Part shown: one piece after another, positions 1 to 10,555 of the stretch
Layout of the letters: every line of letters begins with the position of its first letter
Numbering within the stretch: position 1 is the stretch's first letter
Origin: Butyriboletus loyo
Taxonomy: Eukaryota > Basidiomycota > Agaricomycetes > Boletales > Boletaceae
NCBI GenBank assembly: GCA_038093515.1
Contig: JBBPSI010000136.1
Location: forward strand, 1-64,000
Length of the DNA: 64,000 bases
Reading direction: 5' to 3'
Program-made: the position numbers and the translations under genes
The notes under the pieces: generated by a model
Database searches by the model: none
The model's input: only the letters and a program-made list of their open reading frames with translations
Told to the model about the DNA's origin: nothing

Positions 1-3000
1 AACAGAGTCAGAACTGAGATAGGTGATCTTCTCTTGAGGAGCCACAGAGTCCAGAATGGTAGAGTTGATCTCATGGACCTGAGTATTCCTAGGAGAGAGA
101 ATGGTATGATCTAGGAAATACTGATCAGGCAGCTGTTGATTCTGGATAGGTGCAAGAAGCTGGGAGTAGAGAGCATTGATGAGAGAAGGCATGTCATCAC
201 CACAGCGCATATGTTGAGGTAGCTCCAAGTCTCCATCAGTAATCCCTATGTGAAGTAATTGCTGGGCCCATGCATCACATTCTGGATCCTGGCCAAGTCG
301 CATGTTCTGATGAAGATAGTGGACAGTCAGGCTTGCCCAGAGGTTGGAGTGAGTGAGGGTGGCTGGGATAATTTGTTCTCTTGAGCCATGCTGAATGACA
401 GGAAGAGTTTGCCTGAAGTCACCACCAAGCAAAGTGGTAATTCCTCCAAATGGATGATTCTGGTTCATCAGGTCATGTAAAGTATGATCCACACATTCAA
501 CCACATGACAATGCTGAGAGGCAGCTTCATCCCAGATGATGAGAGAAGTTCTTTGAATAAGTTGATGGTGAACATCATCCTTCTTGATATTTCAGGTACT
601 CTGCTCATGGCAAGGAATGGGAATCTTGAAGTGTGAATGGGTAGTAAAACCAGCAGGAAGGAGGAGTGAAGCAAGGCCAGTGGAGGCCACACAGAGGACA
701 ATTCTCTCTCTCTCTTGAATAGCAGCTGAAATAAGTTGAGCCAGATATGTCTTGCCATATCCACCACCACTGTGAAGGAAGAACACTATCCATTGCTGCA
801 TGGTAGAGAGCACTCTGGTGAGCATTCAGAGTGGGCAGTGCCCTATCAACAAATTGCTGCAACTCCTGAATATTAAATGCCTGCTGTTCGTTGATAAGCT
901 GATTTCCCTCCTGAAGACCCCAATTTCCTTGTGGCCTGGGCATGGCTGGATAGTATAGCAAGCTTCTGCCATGTCTTCTAAGGTCCTGGGCTATGAGATG
1001 CAAGCCATAGTCATATATCTGCTCCTGGGTAGGCTCTGGAATATGAAGAGTGTGGATGAGGCGATGACGAAGATCATCACAGAGATTGTCCTTGGATGCT
1101 TCCCACAACTGATCAGGATCTACAGGAGAGCAATGGACCAGAATGATGATGAACAGATGGCGAAGTTGAAAGCCCATGCTAAAGTGGGCAGCCTCCTGTA
1201 AACACAACAGCCACTCTCTATCATCTTGCAAGAGACCAAGTGCACGACAGGCCTCCTTGAAGGAATCATGGAGATGACCATTGACAGTACGAAGATGTTC
1301 ATAGGAGGTAGCACCTATGAGAAAATGAATGTTTAGTTTTGCCCCATTTAAATTATAACCAATCTCACCTTTGACCACAGTGAGCAAAAGACGCAAGTAG
1401 AATGCTTCACCAGCAGAGGGAGGAATGCTATACATGCGTCCAATGGCCTTGTATCTTTGACGAATCTTCCAGATGGCAGTACTCTTGTTCCAGACAAAGT
1501 ATTTAGGAAACTCCTGATAAAGGTGGTTGTGTGCTCCAGCAGCAATGAGCTCAGGATTTGCATTGGCCTTGAACCATCCAAGCAGTTGAGTGTCCTTTGC
1601 ATTGTTGACCACATTGTCTATTTGAGCTTCAGCACGAAAAACAATGGACTGCTGGCCAGGGAGATGAACTGAGAGACGATAGACAGCTGGCCATTCCATG
1701 TGCATGGGGAACTCCAAGATATTGTGGCAAGCCTGGGTGGAAGAGACATATCTGGCATCAAGATAAGAGCGAATCTCATCATGACCCTCTGTCTGAATGG
1801 TGGCACGATCTGGACCCTTGTAGATGTACTTGTGAATGTACTTGACAGCCTTGATAGATCCACAGACTTCCAAGTTGATGTGACAGTCAAATTGGACCAA
1901 CAGCTCTCTTGGATGAGGAACAACATCCTTGTTGCTGAAGACATCCTGACGCTTTTGAACAGTCCTGCCATTGTCAGGGCGAGCATAGTCAGGGTAGCCA
2001 TCCTCCTTGATGATGGTGTGATCAGAGAATGGCTTTGGAAAGCGCTTCTTGCAAACACCACCCTCCAAGCATCTTTGGGGAGAACAGGGGCCATGGAGCA
2101 TGCACTTGATGACAGCAGAGTGAAGTTGGGGATGGATGTCAGGGTCAGGGATCTGTGCTGAGATGAGAGCATCTACTTGCTCCACAGTATGAATCTTGTC
2201 TTGCTCCTCCAAGAAGATCAACAGATGCATGTGAGGCAATCCACGCTTCTGATATTCAATGGTGTAGACCAGGCCAGCCACTTGACCAAAGTAGCCATCA
2301 CGAATCTTCTTCACCAAAGCTTGCTGCTTGCCATGAAAGACACGTGTGACCAGATCAGGCCTATCTACAGCAGATTGACCTACAGGATGGTCAGACTTGT
2401 AAATAATTAAATCTAATGAGACACATACCTGGAAGCAGATTTTGAGTAATCTCTGGCCAACTTCCATTGGCAGTCATGGTGAGGAAAAGATCAGGCTTCT
2501 TATATTCTCTACAGATGGCCAAGGAGTCTTGAAGCAGCTGCTGCATGTGGCGAGGCCCACCCTTGTGAGTGGAAGGAAGGATGACACGACCAACTTGAGC
2601 CATGTCTTGACCAGCATCTTGAACCATACGATCCCTCAAGCCTTGATAAAGATCTGCTCTAAGCTTTGTCTGATTGTTGGCAACCCAGGTAAGATTGCAC
2701 TGATCAATGGAAGCCCAAGCATCACAGACCAACTGCTGGAACAGTCTTCCTCCTTTGAAGAGATTGGATGGCTCAAATGCTGGTGGACGAATATGCAACC
2801 TATAGGCATACCAAAGCAGCTGAGTGACCTTCTTGGAGCGATGTGGACGACCATTGTGTAGCTGAAGTGGAATATCCAGATGCCAGCCCTCCTCTCCATG
2901 TGGAAAGAAAAGGACATAGTGAAGAGGAAGATAGGAGGGATGGAGGTTGCTGATATGACGTAGACCACCACCTTGAAGGCGTAGAATGATGTCACGCTGC

Positions 3001-4915
3001 ACTCTAACATTCTCTGAACCATCTCCAGGAATTATGGCAGCTATTTCTTCAACAGTAGGCAGGTTATATCTCCTTGCATCAGCTGCCTGTTGCAAGCAAA
3101 GTCTCATGCGAACATCAGTATGCTCCTCTGCAGGTTTGGCCTATTTTATATTGTAAGTATGTCTGTTAGAAAGAGAAAGATCAATTGATACTGACCTGCA
3201 TGATTTCATATGCCTGCTTGTAAAGAGGAGCATATGGATGAATATCTCTAAGGGTGGTATGCAAATCCAGCAATATGGCACCATTCAGTTGAGGATTGCG
3301 TTGAACTCGTCTATCAGTTGCCTCCTGTGGATCATAGATATAGAGCTGAGCATAGGAGGGCTGTATTCCATCTGGTGGCATGAGGGCACCCATGAGGTGG
3401 TGAAGTGTACCATGAATGCGAAAAGCATTTGGTCCAGAACCTTGAACAGTTTGGTTGTCCACATCAGCACCCACAGAGGTAAATGCCAAAGCATTGTTGT
3501 ATTGTCTGATTTTCTTTCTAAACTCTCTGTGATCTTGAGGATCATCAAAGAGATCCTGTAGAATACGTGGCCATTGCTGTATGGGAGGAAGAATGACTTG
3601 ACCTTGAAGACAGCATGTTCCAAAGCGAGGATTGCGAAGACTGGAGTTGGACAATTTTTCAGAAATAAAATGAAGGGCATGGCAGTTGGAACATTGGATG
3701 TTCATTTGACCAAGAGAGTGAACCAAGACAGGTTCAGTGTATATTCTACCACCAGGTGGAATGTGATGGAGAGGCTGAGGGTTAATGGAATGCTCTGAAT
3801 CACTGGAGCTAGAATCAGAAGAATTGAGATTGGGATCAGGAGGTGGACTTGGATGGGGAGATGGAATGGGAGATCTTGGAGCAGGACCTGGTGTAGGACT
3901 TCTGGCTACAGATAACCTAGGAGAAGGGGAAGGGGAAGGGGAAGGGAAAGGAGGAGGAGAGCCAGAATTGAGACCATGTTGTAGTCTTTGTTGATCTTGC
4001 TCATATTGATCTGCTGAGTGTTGGCTATGTTTACCAAGGGCTTCTGAAAGTAAAGCTTGAGAGAGCTGTTGTATTTGCTGTATTTCATTTTGCTCCTGAA
4101 TCTCATGCTGCTGCTGCTGCTGCTGTAGAGCTTGCTGTTGTTGTTCAAAATGTCTCTGATGCTCCTCCTCCTGCTGGTATAGAGCTTGTTGTTGTTCTTC
4201 AAAATGTCTCTGATGGTCTAGCTCCTGCTGCTGCAAAGCCTGCCTTTCCATTTCTAGAAGCCTTTGATGTTCTACTTCTTGTCTCTGCAGATATTGTTGT
4301 TGTAATTGCTCCAAATGTAACCGTTCCTGTTCTTGTTGTTGAAATCTCATAAACTGAACATATGCCTGTTCTTGCTGGGCTTGCAAAGCCTGTTGGTCCC
4401 TCTCCTGATTGAAATCAATGATGTGCTGATATGGAAGAGGTTGTGGAGGAGGTAGTGCAGGACCAGCTTGAGCAGTAGCAGCAGGCTGGACAGAAGAATG
4501 ACCATGTCTTTGATTACGTCTTCTTTGATGAGTGCTATTAAATCCCTCCAGCAAGCGAGCATTGTAGTCCACCCTACCCATTTGAGGAACATTCTGAAGT
4601 GGAGGAGGCTGATGAAATCTCATGGGATAAGGTGGATGCTGAGGAGCTTGCTGAAACTGGAATGGCTGAGGTGGTGGTGGTGGCAATACATTCATAGGAG
4701 GAGGAATGCCAGGAATTGGTATTGGGGGATTATTCTAGAATTTGTATATGCTTAGCATTTTATTTCATATTATACAATAAGATTAGGTGACTTACAATCA
4801 GAGCAGCAGGGTTTGGCTGGCGATGAAATGGTGGAGAACCCAAAACATGTTGATCACGCTCAGCTTGGCGAGAAGCATTTTGAGCACGCTGGGGTGAGGT
4901 TGGGGGGGTTGACAT
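1..4915 (-). pseudogene. Helitron replicase-helicase (Rep/Hel), broken, 3' end off window
   Basis: Rolling-circle transposase on the minus strand. The first exon starts at ATG 4915 and ends near 4794. Exon 2 (about 4736-3196) encodes a Pro/Gln-rich coiled-coil tail and then a CxxC-containing Helitron N-terminal part (CSNCHALHF). Exon 3 (about 3142-2431) carries the Helitron_like_N block (LRLQGGGLRHISNLHPSY). Exon 4, from about 2392, carries the Rep nuclease: the two-His motif GLPHMHLL and the tyrosine motif KYIHKYIYKG. The PIF1-type helicase follows, with Walker A GGGYGKTYLA near 760 and the DEAA box near 540, running off base 1. A one-base frameshift lies between the Rep C-terminus and Walker A (about 790-810), and an in-frame TGA sits at 592-594, so this copy is not autonomous. 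Introns and domain order match known basidiomycete Helitrons. Confidence 0.9.
3900..4350 (-). repeat. Low-complexity Pro-Ser and Gln-rich coding repeats in the Helitron N-terminus
   Basis: Within exon 2 of the Helitron gene, GGGAAG repeats near 3920-3950 encode a Pro-Ser run. The stretch 4080-4350 encodes glutamine-rich heptad-like blocks with two near-identical internal copies (around 4125-4165 and 4185-4225, each reading Q-alternating with H/F/E). Predicted coiled coil; the repeat copies point to recent slippage or unequal exchange. Confidence 0.75.
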
Positions 4916-5672
4916 GATAGGGATGTAGGGATATGTAACTATCTATGTAGATATCTGGTCAATAGCCAACCCAGACTATCCTAGTATACAGTTACTACTG
5001 ATACTAATTTATTTATTTATATATGTCTCAGCCCCACTGATGGAGTCGACACTTCACAAACAGGGCACGACCCCTGTGTGGTAATCACCTCAAGGAGGGA
5101 CTTTGAAAATTCGTCTGAATGGAAATAAAGCTTGAGCGATATGGTTGCCCACAGGCTCACACCCTAAAGGCAGTGGGTGTAATGAAAAAGAAAACTGCAG
5201 GAAGTGGCAGTGCACCCACTTAAGCCTGTGGATCGGCTTTGCAAGCAGTAGAGAAGAGGAGATGGATGGATGGGAGAGGAGCAGCAGGAGAGGGAGGAAG
5301 AAAGAGGGAGCTGCTCCACTCGGTCTTGCATGCATATGCTTCGGTGCGCAAGATCGACCAAAAAGGAACTTTCTTTCCCACGCGTCGCAGCCAGAGCAGC
5401 CCGCGGCAACATTTATCGCAGGAATGTGTGTTCAGCCGAGCCACATGGTTTTCTTTGTCCAAAAAAGGAAAAACACGTGGGCCACCCGAGGTAGTCGAAA
5501 TAGTCGAAATAGTCGAAATACGCGAAATAAGCGTCGGAAAACCCAGAGTCGCACGATTCAGACTCAACCGTTGCCCACCCATTCTTAAGACTAGCATTTC
5601 ACCCATTGTGCTTTTAGCACAGGTAGGTAGTAAAGTTAGAAAATAGCTTGATGTTTGCAAATGCATACATAG
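4916..5672. other. Helitron upstream flank with isolated minisatellite-like units
   Basis: No gene is supported here. The stretch 5330-5470 contains two diverged units related to the minisatellite at 7540-8340 (core GACCAAAAAGGAACTTT followed by CACGCGTCGCAG). At 5490-5530 there is a short 9-bp tandem array (unit ATAGTCGAA, about four copies). The motif near 5045-5095 (CTTCACAAACAGGGC) resembles 57810-57855, suggesting a shared dispersed repeat. The Helitron 5' terminus should lie in this stretch but could not be fixed. Confidence 0.5.
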
Positions 5673-6296
5673 TGTTATAATATATCTTATAACAGACTTT
5701 CAGACTTCATCATTTCTCTTTCAAAGGTCATGTGACTTAGTGCACATGATCATGGGATTATACATGTGACCATAGGCTAACTAAGCATATGATGTCATGG
5801 TCCAGACTGGCCCAGACTCTATGATGTCACGCCTCATGTATTTAATCTCCATTTATTTTCTCTTCTTTCTGATTGCTGTCACTTCTATTTAATCTCCATT
5901 GACCCTGTACTTCTACTCATATATACTTGTATAGTAATTAATCTCATGCACTGCTTGGTCCATGTGCAGTTCCCTGTAATATATAAGGCTTGTGGTTTGG
6001 GCTAGGATTCCCTAGCTTTAACCACTTGTCTATTTGCTGGTAACAGTTGAGGATTAAGGTCATAGCTCTTTCTCTACATACTTGCCAGTGCTTTGTGTAG
6101 CACTGCAACTGGAGTTGAACTGCTTGTGGATTGGTATTCTGACTGGCTTAGTCTGTTGGTTGCTAGTCATAACACATAGTCTATACTGTATAGGGAATAG
6201 GAACTACAGATGCAGCATTCCACCCATTGTGCTTTTAGCACAGGTAGTAGACAGCAAAGTTAGAACAAAGCAAATGCATACATATGTATATGTACA
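5597..6296. repeat. Direct repeat of ~75 bp on both sides of the solo LTR
   Basis: A stretch beginning TTCCACCCATTGTGCTTTT occurs at about 5597-5670 (as TTTCACCC...) and again at about 6220-6296. Both continue through TTAGCACAGGTAG to AATGCATACATA. The repeat is much longer than the 5-bp target duplication and lies outside it, so it is a separate local duplication or an older repeat family. Confidence 0.75.
5673..6174 (-). mobile_element. Solo LTR (502 bp) with 5-bp target duplication
   Basis: The ends read TGTTAT...ATAACA and the element is flanked on both sides by CATAG (5668-5672 and 6175-6179), a clean 5-bp target-site duplication. It is related to the LTRs at 57105, 58147, 62640 and 63753 but inverted relative to them. 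On the minus strand it contains the palindrome GCTAGGGAATCCTAGC (6001-6016), a TATA-like stretch (about 5978-5990) and the conserved stem-loop (5948-5969). No internal retroelement sequence is attached. Confidence 0.9.
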
Positions 6297-7024
6297 TATG
6301 TCCCAGGCCCACCATGGTACTACCTATACCTGCATGGAGTATACCCATGTCTTTGTTTTTTTAAATCTGTGTTTATTGTTCTGTGATCCATTGACCCCTT
6401 TCCAGATAGTACTGTTAGTAGGATTGCAAGTGACTTTGCATTCTTGGCACAGCTGGAGCCAAATATTCAGAGCCTAAACCTTCAGAGCCAGTTCAGTATG
6501 TGTCACTGGAATAGTAGACAGTTGCTATTGTGGCTACAGTGCTAAGTGAAGTGAAACTCAGATCAATCTCCACCAGACTGAGTCTGGAATGTGGTAAACC
6601 TGATTTGGAAACTGATTTGGAGCCATTAATAGATACCATCCTGCAGCCATGTGAAGGTTCAGGCTGCAAACATTTGGCTGCAGCTGTACCAAGAATGCTG
6701 CAAAGTTGCTTGCACTTCTACTATTTTAGCTACCTCCTCTTTGAGCATACCAAACTGGCTCTAATGGTTGATCCCTGTTTATTCCCACCCCCAACACCTC
6801 CCCATACTTGCCAAGACCAATGTTTCCCATTCACTCTGTGAACTGCAAAGCCCCCTATCTTTCTGATCTGATCTGGTCTGCATAGCTGGGCTGTTGCATC
6901 TCTCATTCTTTCAATTACATGACCAATTATAATGCTGTAGGGAATGCATATTCCCTATGCTCACAAACATCCCTTTCTCTAGTGATTCAGCTTTCACATT
7001 GACTACAAACAGTACCTCACATCT
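6297..7024. other. Unannotated spacer
   Basis: Roughly 730 bp between two LTR-derived sequences. A forward frame at 6530-6841 is open but has no recognisable motif. I see no gene, RNA or clear repeat in it. Confidence 0.5.
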
Positions 7025-7416
7025 TACATGTGATCTGCTGACTAAGCATATGATGTCATGGCCTAGACCAGCCTAGACTCTATGAGTCACGACACATGTA
7101 TTTAATCTCCGTTTACTTCTCTTCTTTTTGATCCCCGCGCCTCGTGTGGTTAATCACCGTTGCGCTTCTCTTCTTTAGTCTATCCATGTATAGTAATTCC
7201 TCACACGCACAGCATGGTCTGTGCGCATCCTTGTACAATATAAAAGGGCTCGTGGTTGCGGCTAGGATTCCCTAGCTTTAACCACTTGTCTTATTCGCTG
7301 GCAACAGTTGAGAGATTAAGATTTGAGCTATCCTCATTATACCTCGCCAGTACCTGTGTAGTACTGCAACAGTAGTGGAACTTCGTGTGACTTGATAACA
7401 TCGTTGTCTCGTAACA
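7025..7416 (-). mobile_element. Truncated LTR with adjoining polypurine tract
   Basis: On the minus strand the LTR begins TGTTACGAGACAACG at 7416. It carries the palindrome GCTAGGGAATCCTAGC (7261-7276), a TATA-like stretch near 7240-7252 and the stem-loop GCACAGACCATGCTGTGC (7207-7224). Homology to the other family members stops near 7025, so its 3' part is lost. Immediately upstream on the minus strand (7418-7437) is a purine-rich tract, GGTGGGGGGATGGAAGATG, as expected for a polypurine tract priming plus-strand synthesis. It is therefore the 3' LTR of an element whose body is missing. Confidence 0.75.
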
Positions 7417-7539
7417 ACATCTTCCATCCCCCCACCAACATTTGAGCCTTTTTCTGCACCTTGCATGCTCATGAAGATTCTGTAATGTATTTCCATGTAC
7501 CTAGAAATGTTTGTGGATCAGGAGAGAGCTAGATGCTAA

Positions 7540-8340
7540 ATGCAATGGAAGATGAACAAAAAAGGAAATTGTTTGCCATGTGTTGCAGCCCTGCAAGCAG
7601 CAAGGGAGGGAGGGAGAAAGAGCCAGAGGGCAAGGGGCTGCTTGGGCAGCATGGAAATGCCTTGGTACCCAAGACGGACAAAAAAGGAAATTGATTCCCA
7701 CGCGTCGCAACCCAGCGGGCGAGGATACATGGAAAGGGTTTGGTGCGCGGGATTCACTGAAAAGGAATTTATTTCCTACATGTCGCAGCCCAGCGCGCGA
7801 GGAATGTGCGAATGGTTTGGTGCGCAAGATGAACAAAAATGGAATTTAGTTCCCACGCGTCGGTGCTGAGGAAAGGTTCACCGCACATGCGAATGCTTTG
7901 GTGCGCACAATTGACAAAAAAGGAAATTGTTTCACACGTGTCGGGCGCGAGGAAAGCTTTGGTTTGTAAGACTTACAAAATAGGAATTTGTTTCACACGT
8001 GTCGGCGCGAGGAAACATTTACCGCACGTGCAAATGGTTTGGTGTGCGGGATTCACTGAAAAGGAAATTATTTCGCACGTGTCGCAGCCCAGCGCGCGAG
8101 GAACGTGTAAATGGTTTGGTGCGCAAGATTAACAAAAATGGAATTTAGTTCCCACGCATCGGTGCTGAGGAAATGTTCACCGCACATGAGAATGCTTTGG
8201 TGCGCACAATTGACAAAAAAGGAATTCGTTTCCCACGTGTCGGCGCGAAGAAATATTTACCGCTCGTGCAGCATCAACAAAAAAGGAATTTAGTTCCCAC
8301 GTGTCGGTGCGATTATTACTGCACGAATGTGGGTGTTCAG
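7540..8340. repeat. Minisatellite, ten ~60-125-bp units, higher-order repeat of ~299 bp
   Basis: Ten copies of a core (ACAAAAAAGGAATTT, then CCCACGCGTCG or CACGTGTCG) start near 7553, 7677, 7755, 7831, 7913, 7972, 8053, 8131, 8212 and 8276. Most spacings are 76-82 bp. Units 3-4-5 and 7-8-9 match as a block with offsets of 298, 300 and 299 bp, so a multi-unit block was duplicated. The small open frames across this array are by-products of the repeat. Confidence 0.9.
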
Positions 8341-8575
8341 TATGGCGGAACATCTGCACATTTATTCCCACCGCAAATTTTTCATCTAATCGCAGTTTAT
8401 TATCACCCGCCGCGCTGCGCTCCGAGCAATTCATGGCCGCGCCCTCTTAAATGTCGTCTGATCGCGGTTTGTTATCACCTGCCGCGCCGCGCTCTGTACA
8501 ATTCATGGCCACACTCTCTCAAACATTGTCTGATCATGGTTTATTATTGCCTGGCACGCTATGCTCAGTAGCACC
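8341..8575 (+). repeat. Left inverted repeat with three ~72-bp direct repeats
   Basis: Three imperfect copies of a unit containing TCTAATCGCAGTTTATTATC followed by a GC-rich CCGCCGCGC block lie at about 8385, 8455 and 8525. The segment is inverted and near-identical to 14990-15172, which holds two such units. Confidence 0.85.
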
Positions 8576-8633
8576 ATTCTGACAATCAAAACAAATTTCA
8601 TTCACTAGTACTAGATACGGACAGGGTGGGTGA

Positions 8634-10428
8634 TTAAAGGAACTTGGAACGGAAATTCTCGAGTGATATGAATATGAACTGGGCATCCCATGGGTGGAGA
8701 ACAGGAGAAGCATTGGGTGAATCCAGGAAATGAAGCCCCCGAAGGAGGACATCATCTCCAGTGACAGGGACACTGGTGGGAGCAGATGTGACACGAGGGG
8801 GGGTCTTTATGAACAACGGTATGGCATTTGATGCAGCTATAATCACTTGTAAGTACCTGATATATGAAGATATTCAAGATAGCATACCATCCTTTCGCTT
8901 CTTGGCAGCAGGTGGTGAATGTAATGGGGATCGGAGGACACACAAGCGCTTCCCTAAGTGGTGTTAGTACAAGCACGGAGGTCCCAACCATATGACTTAC
9001 CAGATGGCCGAGGGGGTGTTACTAGATCCATGTACTTACTCTTTCCCTTATCATTTGATCCAATCACAGCAGATCCGTCGTCAAGATCTAAATCAAGCAT
9101 AGAGCTCGTCAGTTTGAGATTGAGATCACTTTCATTACCACTAGAGAGACTAATAACGTCAACATTTGCCACATCTCCAGCAGCATGAGAATTGTCGCCA
9201 ATGGCAGAATCAGACTCAGTACTCGAGTCCGATCCAACAATAGGTGGCTCCGTATTCCATGACTCATAAATCTGGTCAGGAATGGTTTTCCTGGTCACTA
9301 AAAAGTAGTGTTGGTGTCATAAGTCAAATGCAGCGTGACAAATGCAATGGGTTGAATCGCATACCGAACCACAACGAGCTGTCTGCAACACCTGCCTTCC
9401 CACGACCCTTGTTCTCAAATAACGTAGATCCATTAGGTTCTGCGACCTCAAGGATTGAGAATGTTGCTCCACTGCATATAAGGATGTGCCATCCAGGTCG
9501 AGATACTAAGTGAGAGGTTGATCCAGGGAGATGACTCAGAGCCGCAGGCTTCCGTGTCTTGCTAGTAGCAAGATAGTCGAAAACCTTTGGAAACCACTCC
9601 TTGAGTTTGTTGTTCACTTCCACATATGACCATGCAGCGTTGATAGTGATTCCTCCATCGGCACCAGCAGTTGAACCAATAAAACAGCCTCGATTTTTCA
9701 TAGCTTGTACATCGCTGGCAAAGCTCCGTCCAAAAGGAGCCTTTGGTCGTTTCAAGTATCCGTTTTTCTAGTAAAATTGTCAGAAATGAACGTTCAAGCT
9801 TCTAGTGGATAACTTACATCAATTCCGCACACCACCATCGCAACGGAACTGACATGAAAGGTTGACGAGGCACTGGAACTGGTCAGCTGGGTTAGAGGGG
9901 CTGTTGGCGCTGGGTGTGAATGGTTGGATCCCGTGGTAGATGCACGTGCCTGTGTAGCAAAATAAGAAACAAGGGACTTAACCAGAAAATATTACTTACT
10001 TTGCGGGACCCAGATGTGGTATTTGCAGGAACCAGGCCTTTTGCAAGCTTCATATACTCGGATTGTTTCTTGGATCCAAACGTCGCCAAGGCTTCAGCTC
10101 GAGCACTGGATATTTTCTTGGTTGGTGGCTGCTGTCCTGTGAGGCCATTGAAAATAGCCAGAATCCGAGCATTTGATGACAGTACATTAGCAGGCAGTGT
10201 TGGCTGGACCGGCGAAGGATTCAGTGGCTGAGAGGGCGGTGGTGGCGGGTCAGGTGCCAGTGGTGGGTTGGGTTGATTGACTGATACGGTAGCATGCTGG
10301 GGATGTTTACTGATACCGTGGCCACACTCCCAGCATATCGGTGCTCCATCAGCCTGTCGACAAAAGGCCTCGCATTCACATGTACTGTTGGCACCCCGAC
10401 AGAAGTTAGAGCGATCTTGATTATTCAT
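8634..10428 (-). CDS. Zinc-binding, NLS-bearing protein of unknown family, integrase partner
   Basis: Spliced minus-strand gene; start ATG 10428, stop TAA 8634-8636. Exon 1 encodes a Cys-rich N-terminus (residues about 10-42; pattern CxCxxF...C..CGHGISKH), consistent with a zinc-binding fold, then a Pro-rich linker. Later exons give a conserved-looking globular part (about 9755-9376; FASDVQAMKNRGCFIG...GADGGITINAAWSYV), an acidic Ser-rich segment and the basic signal PPAAKKRK (near 8905). Introns with good borders fall near 9999/9950, 9817/9771, 9375/9301, 8998/8951 and 8903/8843, and phases close. It lies 130 bp downstream of the integrase stop on the same strand, inside the inverted repeats, so a DNA-binding accessory role is inferred. 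Family not recognised. Confidence 0.65.
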
Positions 10429-10555
10429 ACTTCCAAAGCGAAGAGCAGAAGAAAGGTAGCAGAATGCGATAGGAGTCTAATGTCAACAGGCTGAGAAGGG
10501 TAGTAGCTGAATGCGCCCACGCAGTATCTGCAGTTGTTGCTTGAATATATATACG

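Noticed and set aside
7278..7496. Minus-strand 72-codon frame similar to one at 63604-63891
   Set aside because: The similarity is LTR sequence itself (both cross the TGTTACGAG end), not a protein family.
7540..8132. Three overlapping open frames of 89-109 codons
   Set aside because: They lie wholly inside the minisatellite and repeat its unit; no start context, motif or intron supports them.
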